From contig JBFGDZ010000031.1 in the NCBI GenBank assembly GCA_041580375.1, forward strand, positions 1-24,497: DNA of 24,497 nt, in the 5' to 3' direction. Position numbers and translations under genes: made by a program. Below are positions 14,851-22,107 of this stretch, in pieces (positions within the stretch are counted from its first letter, which is position 1; each line of letters starts with the position of its first letter). The DNA is from JAPUIN01 sp041580375. GTDB taxonomy: Bacteria > Acidobacteriota > Polarisedimenticolia > Gp22-AA2. The notes under the pieces were generated by a model. It was not told where the DNA came from. It searched no databases and saw only the letters and a list, made by a program, of their open reading frames with translations.

Positions 14851-15336
14851 TCAGGCGAGCTGCTGCTGGATGAACTGGAGCACCTCGGTCGCGTGCTCCC
14901 GCACCTTCACGCGCGGGAAGACCTGTCGGACGGTGCCCGCCTTGTCGATCACGAAGGTGGTGCGGTGAATGCCGAGAAACTCGCGTCCCATGAAGCTCTT
15001 CGTCCCGAACACCCCATACGCCTTGCAGACCTCGGTTTCGGGATCGCTCAAGAGCAGGAAGGGGATCCTGTGCTTGGCCGAGAACTGTTCGTGGGAGTCC
15101 AGCGTGTCCCGGCTGACGCCCAGCACCACCGTGTCCAGCGCCTCGAAGTGACCGAGCGAGTCGCGAAACCCGCAGGCCTCGACCGTGCAGCCGGGCGTCG
15201 CGTCCTTGGGGTAGAAGTAGAGAACGAGGTGCTTCTTGCCGATGAAATCCTTCAGCTGGACTTTCTTGCCCCCCGTTCCCAGTAGCGAGAAGGGAGGGGC
15301 CTTCCCTCCCACCTGCGGCATGCCATCCGTCGCCAT
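14851..15336 (-). CDS. bcp: Peroxiredoxin of the BCP/PrxQ family
   Basis: A 161-aa thiol peroxidase that reduces H2O2 and organic hydroperoxides with thioredoxin-type donors. The active site is FYPKDATPGCTVEACGFRD: peroxidatic Cys50 with resolving Cys55 five residues on, the classic BCP arrangement. VGGKAPPFSLLGTGG at the N-terminus and FVIDKAGTVRQVF near the C-terminus are also family features. The start is ATG 15336, because GGAGG lies 6 bases upstream; the in-frame reading from 15366 lacks an RBS. It is downstream of the small membrane protein with an 86-base gap that holds a possible extra promoter. Protection of Fe-S enzymes encoded upstream is a reasonable inference. Confidence 0.95.
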   Translation of the reverse strand: MATDGMPQVGGKAPPFSLLGTGGKKVQLKDFIGKKHLVLYFYPKDATPGCTVEACGFRDSLGHFEALDTVVLGVSRDTLDSHEQFSAKHRIPFLLLSDPETEVCKAYGVFGTKSFMGREFLGIHRTTFVIDKAGTVRQVFPRVKVREHATEVLQFIQQQLA

Positions 15337-15404
15337 GAAGTGCCTCCACTCCATCGATCCGAACACGGTCGCGCCGCTGATCCTGGCGGATTCAATGCGC
15401 GATC

Positions 15405-15413
15405 ATTCTATCA
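15405..15413 (-). promoter_or_regulatory. Possible extended -10 promoter for bcp
   Basis: Minus strand TGATAGAAT fits TGn-TAGAAT. Only a weak -35 (GTGGCG, 3 of 6) is found 17 bases upstream, inside the end of the preceding gene. The start site would be near 15398, about 60 bases before the bcp ATG. Confidence 0.35.
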
Positions 15414-15422
15414 CACGATGTC

Positions 15423-15668
15423 TCAGGCGCCACCGTGCGAACGTTTCCACACGCGGAGAATGGCGGCGAGACTGATGCCCGTCCAGACGCTCTCGAGGAG
15501 GATGAATCCGATCTGGAAGGCGTGGACCGCGACGGCGCAGAGGATGCCTCCGCCGACGGCGTTCAGGACGTGATAGAGCATCGAATCACGCCCCATCCAG
15601 CCACCCTGGTGCGCGGCGTAGGCGGCGAGAATGAGTGCGGCCCCGAGGACGGACGCGAACTGGATCAT
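15423..15668 (-). CDS. Small membrane protein, CBU_0592-like
   Basis: 81 aa with about three hydrophobic segments: FASVLGAALILAAYAA (4-19), LNAVGGGILCAVAVHAF (35-51) and FILLESVWTGISLAAIL (55-71). The tail is basic (RVWKRSHGG). The pattern G-ALILAAY..., N-x-x-G followed by ES-W-x-x-IS matches the small CBU_0592-type membrane domain, which has no assigned function. The family name comes from pattern recall and is moderately certain. The ATG at 15668 is 5 bases after the parvulin stop, so it is co-transcribed. Confidence 0.75.
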   Translation of the reverse strand: MIQFASVLGAALILAAYAAHQGGWMGRDSMLYHVLNAVGGGILCAVAVHAFQIGFILLESVWTGISLAAILRVWKRSHGGA

Positions 15669-15673
15669 GAGGG

Positions 15674-16723
15674 CTACGGCGTTTCGGGGAGCAGCCGCTC
15701 GATCCGCGCTTTCTCACGGAGAGATTCGACGTACGCGCGGAGCTTCTCCTCCCGCTGGCGCGCTTCGAGCTTCTCCCGGATCGGCTCCCTGGCCTCATCG
15801 AAGGGGATCGTTCCCGACGGGCGCCGGTCCCCGACCTGGATCAGATGGAACCCCTGGATCGTCTCGAGGACGTCGCTGACTTCACCGGAGCGCAGGGAGA
15901 ACGCGGCGCGCTCGATCGCCCGCGGCGCCCCGGCGCCGCGGATGAGAATGCCCCGATCCCCCCCTTCGCTCGCTCCGGGACCCTCGGAATAGCGGCGCGC
16001 CATCTCGGAGAAATCGGCGCCCCCGCGAACCTCGCCCAGGATCGCCTCGATCTTCTCCCTCGCCTCGACGCGCTCTGCGCGGGGCGCGTCCGGATCGACG
16101 CGGATCACGATCTGCCGGACGGGCACCGACTCGCGGCGCACCATCTCCCTCGGATTCTGATCGTAGTACCGGCGGATCTCATCCTGCGGCACCTTGAGGC
16201 CCCGCAGGATCTCGCGGTCGATGAACCGGGCGATCACGAGCGAGCGCCGCACCTGCTCGCGGAACGCCCCTTCGGTGGTCCCGTTGCGCTGCAGGGTCGC
16301 GCGGAAATCCTCCTCCGATTCGAACCGCGATCGCATCCGGTCCAGCTCCTTGACGACGTCCGCGTCGTCGACATTCACGCCCCTCGCGGTCGCCTGTTGA
16401 TGGAGGAGCTCGCCCTCGATGAGCCGCTCGAGAACCTTCTCGCGCATGGTGCGGAGCTCGGCCACGCCGATGCGGCCCGGGCGCCGGTCGGCGAATTGGA
16501 GCTGGACCGCGAGCTCGAACTCGCCGCTCGAGATCGGGCGCCCGTTGACCCGCGCGACGGGCTCATCCGCCGGATCGGCGCCCGCCGGCGGCGAATCGGC
16601 CGCGGGCCATGACGCGAGGATCAGGATCGCGAGCACCGCTCGTGGCCATCCGCCCCGGCGGTGGTCCGGACGGTCGGATCTGGGTCGCCTCGCCGCCTGA
16701 CCGTTCTTCGTCGGGATCTTCAT
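15674..16723 (-). CDS. Exported peptidyl-prolyl isomerase (parvulin, SurA/PpiC-like)
   Basis: A 349-aa envelope folding factor. A basic N-terminus (1-28) precedes the hydrophobic stretch AVLAILILASWPAA (29-42), a signal peptide or membrane anchor. A SurA-like N-terminal helical domain starts at VARVNGRPISSGEFE (56-70). The single parvulin domain spans about 200-301: RQIVIRVDP, ADFSEMARRYSEGPGASEGGDRG, GEVSDVLETIQGFHLIQVGDRR. A charged C-terminal helix follows. It overlaps the mrp stop as ATGA. It could assist outer-membrane or secreted proteins. No lipobox cysteine was found. Confidence 0.88.
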   Translation of the reverse strand: MKIPTKNGQAARRPRSDRPDHRRGGWPRAVLAILILASWPAADSPPAGADPADEPVARVNGRPISSGEFELAVQLQFADRRPGRIGVAELRTMREKVLERLIEGELLHQQATARGVNVDDADVVKELDRMRSRFESEEDFRATLQRNGTTEGAFREQVRRSLVIARFIDREILRGLKVPQDEIRRYYDQNPREMVRRESVPVRQIVIRVDPDAPRAERVEAREKIEAILGEVRGGADFSEMARRYSEGPGASEGGDRGILIRGAGAPRAIERAAFSLRSGEVSDVLETIQGFHLIQVGDRRPSGTIPFDEAREPIREKLEARQREEKLRAYVESLREKARIERLLPETP

Positions 16724-17802
16724 GGGCTCGCGGGGATCTCCTGTTCCATGGATCGGTAGGTGTTGACGCTGATGATGGCAGCCAGCTTTTCGGAGATCTC
16801 GCGGAACGCCATCGCGGGCGACGAGTTCATGTCGTGCACGACGGTCGGCTTGCCTTCGTCCCCGCCCTGGCGCAGCCCGATGTCGATCGGGATCTCGCCC
16901 AGGAATTCGGTCTTGAGGGTCTCCGCGACCCTGCGTCCGCCCCCGTGGCTGAAGATCTCGGCACGCTCGCCGCACCGCGGACACGCGAAGTAGGACATGT
17001 TCTCCACGACGCCCAGGATCGGGACGTTGACGGTGGCGAACATCGCCGCGGCCTTGCGCATGTCGGACAGCGCGACCTCCTGCGGCGTGGTCACCATGAC
17101 GGCACCGGTGAGGGGAATGATCTGGGAGAGGGTGAGCTGCACGTCCCCCGTTCCGGGCGGCATGTCGATGAACATGTAGTCGAGCGCGCCCCATTCGACA
17201 TCTCCGAGAAACTGCTTCATCGCGCCGTGAAGCATCGGTCCGCGCCAGATGACCGGCTGGTCCTCTTTCAGGAAGAACGCCATCGACATCAGCTTGAGGC
17301 CGTGCACCGTCACCGGCCGGATGGTGCGCTCGTGAATTTCCGGCCGGTCCTTCACGCCCAGCATCTGCACGAGGTTGGGCCCGTAGACGTCGGCGTCCAT
17401 CAGGCCGACCGACGCGCCGGCACGCGCGAAGGCGAGCGCCAGGCTGGCGGCGACGGTCGATTTGCCGACGCCGCCCTTGCCCGAAGCCACCGCGACCGTG
17501 TTGGCGACTTCCGGGATCAGGTTGCCCTGGGGCGCGATGCTCCGCCGCACCTTCGCTCCCATCTTCAGATCGATCTCCTGAAGGCCGGGGATGCCCGAGA
17601 GGGCGCCGCGGACGTCCTTCTCGATCTGCTCCCGGAGCGGGCACCCGGGCGTCGTGAGGTTCACCGTGAGGGAGACCCGGCTCCCCTCGACCCGGAGATC
17701 TTCGACCATGCCGAGCGTCACGATGTCGGTCCCGAGCTCGGGATCCTTGACGCCCCTGAGGGCCTGGAGGATCCCCTCTTCATTGAGGACCGGCGTGGTC
17801 AT
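16720..17802 (-). CDS. mrp: Mrp/NBP35-type Fe-S cluster carrier ATPase with MIP18 domain
   Basis: 360 aa. The N-terminal MIP18/DUF59 domain (about 5-85) includes VKDPELGTDIVTLGMV and TTPGCPL. The P-loop domain starts at about 102 with the deviant Walker A SGKGGVGKST (107-116), then DADVYGPN and FIDMPPGTGD. CPRCG (Cys274, Cys277) is the bridging cluster ligand pair of the homodimer. Mrp/ApbC proteins bind and transfer [4Fe-4S] clusters; the mitochondrial relative Ind1/NUBPL serves complex I. That fits the nearby nuoI and nuoB. The ATG at 17802 overlaps the methyltransferase stop (ATGA), so the two are translationally coupled. Confidence 0.95.
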   Translation of the reverse strand: MTTPVLNEEGILQALRGVKDPELGTDIVTLGMVEDLRVEGSRVSLTVNLTTPGCPLREQIEKDVRGALSGIPGLQEIDLKMGAKVRRSIAPQGNLIPEVANTVAVASGKGGVGKSTVAASLALAFARAGASVGLMDADVYGPNLVQMLGVKDRPEIHERTIRPVTVHGLKLMSMAFFLKEDQPVIWRGPMLHGAMKQFLGDVEWGALDYMFIDMPPGTGDVQLTLSQIIPLTGAVMVTTPQEVALSDMRKAAAMFATVNVPILGVVENMSYFACPRCGERAEIFSHGGGRRVAETLKTEFLGEIPIDIGLRQGGDEGKPTVVHDMNSSPAMAFREISEKLAAIISVNTYRSMEQEIPASP

Positions 17803-19037
17803 CGTTCACTCCCCCGGGCTTCGCCCCGCACGCCCGCGCTCCCGGCATGCGCCCATGCGCTCTCGACCGGGTCCCTGAGCCACGGCGGCGCGAGCCCGGC
17901 GAGATCGTCGGGCACGTCCCCGGCGGCGAGCACCATGACCCGGAAACGGCCGCCCATGCGCCCCGGCAGGACGAGTTCCTTCATCGCCTCCCGCTCGCGG
18001 ATGCCCCTCACCTGGATCGCGGCCCGCGTCCGCACGTCGGCGTCGTCCGGCACCTCCGGCTGGGCGAAGTAATCGAGGCCGCCCAGCGCGAGCAGGAAGC
18101 GTCCCTGGGGAACGAGGCCCAGCCAGCGTGCTCCCGCCCGCTCGGCCGACCGGCGCAGCGCGGTGAAGTCGACGTGCGCGGTGAGATCCTGATCGCCCGG
18201 TCGGGCGAGAAAGTCCTCCGAGGTGCGGTGCCGGTGGTACGCGAGCAGCGTGCCGCGGCGTCGCGCCGGGTCGTACAGCTCGCGCGCCTCGAACCCGTAG
18301 TCGACGATGAGCGCGTATCCGCGCGACAGGAGCCCCGCCGCCCACGACACCCAGCACGGCGCCGCGAGGTTCAGATCGATCACCTGCCCGACGGCCGGCC
18401 GCACGCCGGCTTCTTCGAGAAACCGCGCGATCGCGCCCGTCGACGGCGGCAGCAGCGTCTCCTCGAACTCTCCCCCGCTCGCCGTCACGTGAATCTCACG
18501 CAGGCCCTGCGGCGTGACCGTCACGCGGTGCACGGGCAGGGCGTCGAGGACCTCGTTGGCGAACAGGCATCCCTCGAACGGCCCCATCGACTCCAGATCG
18601 GACTCGGAGGCCCAGCGGAGACGGATCGGCGTGCGCCCGGTCATCCGCAGCCTCTGCCGCGCCGCCAGCACCGGGCTCGGCTCCACCATGACGTAGTTCA
18701 GCGCGCGGGCGAACGGCCCGCGGCGGGCGGACTCCTCGAGGAAGTCCTGCGCGAAGCGACCCTCTCCGGGGCCGAACTCGACGAACAGGAACGGCTCGGG
18801 CCGCCGGGCGCGGCGCCACATCTCCTCCGCCTGGCGCGCCACGAGCGCTCCGAACGCCCGGTGGATGCCGCTGCTGGTCACGTAGTCCCGCCCGCCTCCG
18901 CCGCCGATCCCGCGCGTGTAATAGCCGTACAGAGGATGATAGAGGCAGAGCTCCATGTAACGGGCGAAGGGGATCGGGCCGGTCGAAGCGATCGTGGAGA
19001 GGATCTCGTCCCGCAGCGTGAGGGGAGCGCCCGCCAT
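17799..19037 (-). CDS. SAM-dependent methyltransferase, NDUFAF7/MidA family
   Basis: A 412-aa class I methyltransferase. The family N-terminus IPFARYMELCLYHPLYGYY (22-40) is followed by DYVTSSGIHRAFGALVARQ. SAM motif I is FVEFGPGEGRF (85-95), then VEPSPVLAARQ and CLFANEVLDALPVHRV, the last a NE-x-x-D-x-x-P hallmark of this family. NDUFAF7 in eukaryotes dimethylates an arginine of the NuoD homologue during complex I assembly. Here it lies 6 bases after nuoB and overlaps mrp, so a role in complex I assembly is well supported by context but not proven. The C-terminal ~50 residues are Ala/Gly/Arg-rich and variable. Confidence 0.9.
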   Translation of the reverse strand: MAGAPLTLRDEILSTIASTGPIPFARYMELCLYHPLYGYYTRGIGGGGGRDYVTSSGIHRAFGALVARQAEEMWRRARRPEPFLFVEFGPGEGRFAQDFLEESARRGPFARALNYVMVEPSPVLAARQRLRMTGRTPIRLRWASESDLESMGPFEGCLFANEVLDALPVHRVTVTPQGLREIHVTASGGEFEETLLPPSTGAIARFLEEAGVRPAVGQVIDLNLAAPCWVSWAAGLLSRGYALIVDYGFEARELYDPARRRGTLLAYHRHRTSEDFLARPGDQDLTAHVDFTALRRSAERAGARWLGLVPQGRFLLALGGLDYFAQPEVPDDADVRTRAAIQVRGIREREAMKELVLPGRMGGRFRVMVLAAGDVPDDLAGLAPPWLRDPVESAWAHAGSAGVRGEARGSER

Positions 19038-19043
19038 GATCGT

Positions 19044-19610
19044 TCAGCCGCGCCCGACGGAGGCGGCGCGTCCCTCGCGGCCGGCGCGGGCGCGCTCCTC
19101 GACCAGCCGCTGGACCTGCATCACCCCCTCGAGCAGCGCTTCGGGACGCGGCGGGCAGCCGGGGATGTAGACGTCGACCGGGATGATCTCGTCGACCCCC
19201 TGCGTGACCGAGTAGGAGCGGAACATACCTCCCGAGGAAGCGCACGCGCCCATGGCGATGACCCATTTGGGCTCGGGCATCTGATCGTAGATCCGCTTCA
19301 CGGCGGGAGCCATCTTCTTCGTGACCGTGCCGGCCACGATCATCATGTCCGCCTGGCGGGGCGAGAATCTCAGGGCTTCGGCGCCGAACCGGGCCAGGTC
19401 GAACCGCGGTGCGATCACGGCCATCAGCTCGATGGCGCAGCAGGCGAGTCCCATCGGCATCGGCCACAGCGAATTCTTGCGGCCCCACGCGATGTAGTCG
19501 GCCAGCCGGGTCGTCATCACCCACTGGTCGAGAGCGTCGCGCTCCTCCGCTTCCCGCAGCGACGCGGCTCCCGTGATTCCCGCCCGGCGGCCGGCCGCGA
19601 CATCCGTCAT
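19044..19610 (-). CDS. nuoB: NADH-quinone oxidoreductase subunit B
   Basis: A 188-aa complex I Q-module subunit that carries terminal cluster N2. The four ligands are the tandem Cys57-Cys58 in GLACCAIELM, Cys123 in MGACASSGG and Cys152 in IPGCPPRPEALL. WGRKNSLWPMPMG, SPRQADMMIVAGTVT and MPEPKWVIAMG are also diagnostic. The start at ATG 19610 has AGGAGG 7 bases upstream and overlaps the nuoI stop (ATGA); the first ~25 residues are a variable leader. No nuoA, C or D is in the window; it sits directly after nuoI, out of the usual nuo gene order. Confidence 0.95.
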   Translation of the reverse strand: MTDVAAGRRAGITGAASLREAEERDALDQWVMTTRLADYIAWGRKNSLWPMPMGLACCAIELMAVIAPRFDLARFGAEALRFSPRQADMMIVAGTVTKKMAPAVKRIYDQMPEPKWVIAMGACASSGGMFRSYSVTQGVDEIIPVDVYIPGCPPRPEALLEGVMQVQRLVEERARAGREGRAASVGRG

Positions 19611-20170
19611 CCCGACGCCTCCTGATCGATCCGCTCCCGGGTCGCGGGAGGCTTCCGCTCGCCGCTCAGAAGGCGATCCCACTTCCGGATCGGATCGGGA
19701 CGCACCCCGCCCATGTCGAGCAATTTCTCCATCGGGAAGATCATCTCCTCACGGCTGAGGCCGACCGTGGAGTATTCCTTCGTCATGAAGATCGCCTGCT
19801 CGGGGCAGACCTCCTCGCAGTAGCCGCACATGATGCAGCGCAGCATGTTGATGTCGAACGATTTCGGCCCTTTCTCGACTCCGGTTTCGATCTCATCGGC
19901 CTCGATCTCGATCGCCTTCGGCGGGCAGACGTACTGACACAGGAAGCAGGCGACACACTTGACGCGTCCCGCATCGTCGCGAACCAGCGCCGGAAGACCA
20001 CGATAGGCTTCGGGCAGATCGGGGCGCTCCTCAGGATACTGCATGGTGACCTTGCGACGGAAGATGTGGCGCAGGGTGATCCACATGCCCTTGAGAATCG
20101 ACGGCAGGTACGTCGCGGCCAGCAGCCCGCGCGTCTGAACGCGCCTGACCTTCACTCCCTGAAGCGGCAT
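19607..20170 (-). CDS. nuoI: NADH-quinone oxidoreductase subunit I (8Fe ferredoxin)
   Basis: A 187-aa complex I subunit carrying clusters N6a and N6b. The two [4Fe-4S] motifs are C72-x2-C75-x2-C78-x3-C82-P and C112-x2-C115-x2-C118-x3-C122-P. The N-terminal KGMWITLRHIFRRKVTMQYPE is the amphipathic NuoI lead-in. The C-terminal ~50 residues, including RKWDRLLSGERKPP, extend beyond the core. ATG 20170 is preferred over TTG 20173 from GGGAGGAG spacing and shares a base with the IscU-like stop (TGATG). Its partner gene is nuoB; the remaining complex I genes must lie elsewhere. Confidence 0.95.
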   Translation of the reverse strand: MPLQGVKVRRVQTRGLLAATYLPSILKGMWITLRHIFRRKVTMQYPEERPDLPEAYRGLPALVRDDAGRVKCVACFLCQYVCPPKAIEIEADEIETGVEKGPKSFDINMLRCIMCGYCEEVCPEQAIFMTKEYSTVGLSREEMIFPMEKLLDMGGVRPDPIRKWDRLLSGERKPPATRERIDQEASG

Positions 20171-20580
20171 CAAGTCTCCTCCCGGCCGGCCTTCACGGCA
20201 TCGCGGTAGTGCTCGAGGGCCCCGCGGATCGCCTTCTCGGCGAGCACCGAGCAGTGGATTTTGGATTCCGGCAGTCCGCCGAGCGCCCGCGCCACGTCAC
20301 GGTCGGTCAGCCCTTCGATCTCGTCGAGCCGTTTCCCCGCGACGAGCTCCGTGGTGACGCTTCCGGCGGCGATGGCGGCGGTGCATCCGAAGCTCAAGAA
20401 CCGCGCCTCCACGACCCGCCCATCCTCGATCAGGAGGCTGAGCCTCAGGACGTCGCCGGTGGCGGGATCCCCGACCTCCGCCACGGCCGCGGTCCCCTCG
20501 ATCCGCCCCACGTTCCTCGGGTTCCGGTAGTGATCGAGGAGGATCTCGCCGTAGAGGTCGGGGCCGGAATCCTCAGCCAT
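20170..20580 (-). CDS. IscU/NifU-N-like scaffold homologue lacking one ligand cysteine
   Basis: 136 aa, typical IscU length. LYGEILLDHYRNPRNVG (9-25) is the family N-terminus. The first scaffold motif reads GDPATGDVLRL: Thr41 replaces the usual first cysteine, while Asp43 is kept. The other two cysteines remain: Cys66 in FLSFGCTAAIAAGSVTTE and Cys110 in ESKIHCSVLAEKAI (with His109). A canonical scaffold needs all three cysteines for stable cluster building, so this may be a variant scaffold, a carrier or a regulator. It heads the operon with nuoI, nuoB, the methyltransferase and mrp. ATG 20580 has only a weak G-rich RBS; a longer reading to 20658 crosses the operator-like site. Confidence 0.88.
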   Translation of the reverse strand: MAEDSGPDLYGEILLDHYRNPRNVGRIEGTAAVAEVGDPATGDVLRLSLLIEDGRVVEARFLSFGCTAAIAAGSVTTELVAGKRLDEIEGLTDRDVARALGGLPESKIHCSVLAEKAIRGALEHYRDAVKAGREET

Positions 20581-20635
20581 CAGGCCACCCGGCCAGTCGT
20601 CTGCCCGGGAGCGGCGGCGCACGGGCCTCCGATGG

Positions 20636-20660
20636 AATGCGGACCACTTGGATCCCATAT
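20636..20660 (-). promoter_or_regulatory. Second IscR-like operator candidate
   Basis: Minus strand: ATATGGGAT-N7-GTCCGCATT. The upstream arm matches the iscR operator at 8 of 9 bases, the spacing is the same, and the downstream arm keeps only GTCC plus one base. It starts 1 base downstream of the -10, nearly where the iscR site sits relative to its own -10. The palindrome itself is weak. Confidence 0.45.
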
Positions 20661-20661
20661 C

Positions 20662-20690
20662 ATCCTAGGCGTCCCGGCCGAGGGTGTCAA
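20662..20690 (-). promoter_or_regulatory. Promoter of the iscU-like/nuoI/nuoB operon
   Basis: Minus strand: TTGACA (20685-20690), 17 bases, then TAGGAT (20662-20667). The TGA of the -35 box is the stop codon of the upstream HEAT-repeat gene, the same arrangement as at the lipA/iscR junction. The start site is near 20655, giving a leader of about 75 bases. Confidence 0.75.
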
Positions 20691-21628
20691 GGAAGCCCGC
20701 CTCCCTTCTCGTCGCCGGGGATCAGCGCGAGGCGCGCGGCCTCGCCGATCCGCGAGCCGTCGCCAAAGGCGGCGGCCCGGCTCAGGGCTCGCTCCGTCTC
20801 GGGGGTCCGCAGGAGAGCGAGGCCGCGGATGGCGTTGATCGCCAGATCCTCACGCCTCGCGGCATCCGCCGGGATCCCCTCCCCCGCGCCGGCGATCGAC
20901 GATTCGAGCAGGTCCACGAGCACGGGAGCCGCGGCCGTGTCCCCGAGCCTCGCGAGCGCGAGGGCGGCGTTCCACCGCACGTCGGCCACGGGATCCGCGA
21001 GAGCCTCCCGCAGCCGCGGCGCGTCGGTGCGATCCCCCATGCGGCCGAGAGCATAGACCGCCATCTTGCGCACGCCGTCATCCTCGTCCTTGAGCAGCGC
21101 GCGCAGATCGGGAAGCGCCGAGGGAACGCCTATCTCCGACAGTCCCCACGCGCAGAAGAGGCGCGTCATGGCGTCCCCGTCGTCCAGCCCGCCGCGCAGC
21201 GGTTCGATGGCCCGTTCGTCGCGCGAGGCACCCAGCGCCAGGGCGAGGTAGCGTCTCAGCTCGAGATCGCCGCTCGACGCCGCGTCCCGGAAGCCCCGCG
21301 ACAGATCCGGCAGGATCTCCCGAATCGCCTCGCGATCGCCGGCGCGCATCATGAGCGACAGATCGTAGCCGTACTGCCAGCGCTTCAGATCGCCGACGAA
21401 TCGGGCGAGGAACCCTTCGTACTGCTCCAGGGATCGCAGGCTCGCGCGCGGATCCGGACGGCGGTCGCGGACGAACTGCAGGCCGAAGAACACGAGGACG
21501 AGAACGACGACCAGCGCCAGCGGCACGATGAAGAACCGCATGACGACGCGAAGGTCGCTCTTCTCATCATCCTCGTGCCCGGCATCCGGCCCGGCCGGCT
21601 CCACGGGATCGTCCAATCGGGTGGTCAT
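20687..21628 (-). CDS. Membrane-anchored HEAT-repeat protein
   Basis: 313 aa. An acidic cytoplasmic N-terminus (1-27) is followed by one transmembrane helix (29-52, VVMRFFIVPLALVVVLVLVF) and then, from about residue 120, several HEAT/PBS-lyase-type repeats: RRYLALALGASRDERAIEPL, TRLFCAWGLSEIGVPSALPDL, VRKMAVYALGRMGDRTDAPRL and VRWNAALALARLGDTAAAPVL. Such repeats form a protein-binding solenoid. ATG 21628 follows GCGGGGA. A GTG at 21649 would overlap the previous stop as GTGA, as in the gene before it, and add 7 residues, so the start is open. Function unknown. Confidence 0.85.
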   Translation of the reverse strand: MTTRLDDPVEPAGPDAGHEDDEKSDLRVVMRFFIVPLALVVVLVLVFFGLQFVRDRRPDPRASLRSLEQYEGFLARFVGDLKRWQYGYDLSLMMRAGDREAIREILPDLSRGFRDAASSGDLELRRYLALALGASRDERAIEPLRGGLDDGDAMTRLFCAWGLSEIGVPSALPDLRALLKDEDDGVRKMAVYALGRMGDRTDAPRLREALADPVADVRWNAALALARLGDTAAAPVLVDLLESSIAGAGEGIPADAARREDLAINAIRGLALLRTPETERALSRAAAFGDGSRIGEAARLALIPGDEKGGGLP

Positions 21629-21645
21629 GTGCGGTCCCCGCTCGT

Positions 21646-22107
21646 TCACACGGCGCGCGGCTGGCGCTCGATCGCCTCGGCGACGTGCAGGTCGAAGTCT
21701 CCGTGGGCGGGATTCCTCCCGAACCCGCGGTGCTGCGTGTTGCAACCGTAACAGATCGCGACGTCGCCGAGCGCATAGTAGAGGGCCCGGTCGATGAGGG
21801 TCGCCACGAGCAGGCTCACGCCCCAGGTCGGGACGCTGAGGATCGCCGCGGCCACGAAGACCCACAGGCCGATCTTCCGGTTGAAGTCCTTCTGTCGGTA
21901 CAGTCGATCGAGCCCGCACCGGATGCAGCGCTCCAGCCGATCATTCGCGAGCGCGTGCGCTCCCTCGCGCAGCGGGTTCGTCCGCCCGCAATCCGCGCAG
22001 TCGATCGATCGGGCCGACGCCTCGAACGGCGCGTAGATCGGGCGCTCGCAAGCCGGGCACACGAAGGCCAGCGAGCGCCGCCGGGGACGGGCCGCCCGCC
22101 CCTTCAC
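21646..22107 (-). CDS. Zinc-ribbon membrane protein of unknown function
   Basis: 153 aa. Two CxxC pairs (Cys17/20 and Cys37/40: FVCPACERPIY, DCADCGRTN) form an N-terminal zinc ribbon. A third pair, Cys61/64 (CIRCGLDRLYRQKDFNRKIG), precedes a hydrophobic region (79-106, LWVFVAAAILSVPTWGVSLL) that is probably a membrane hairpin. A fourth pair, Cys119/122 (CYGCNTQHRGF), follows, so the third and fourth pairs could form a second ribbon spanning the hairpin. GTG 22107 overlaps the previous stop (GTGA). It is translationally coupled to the multi-pass protein before it and precedes the HEAT protein, suggesting a three-protein membrane assembly. Confidence 0.8.
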   Translation of the reverse strand: MKGRAARPRRRSLAFVCPACERPIYAPFEASARSIDCADCGRTNPLREGAHALANDRLERCIRCGLDRLYRQKDFNRKIGLWVFVAAAILSVPTWGVSLLVATLIDRALYYALGDVAICYGCNTQHRGFGRNPAHGDFDLHVAEAIERQPRAV

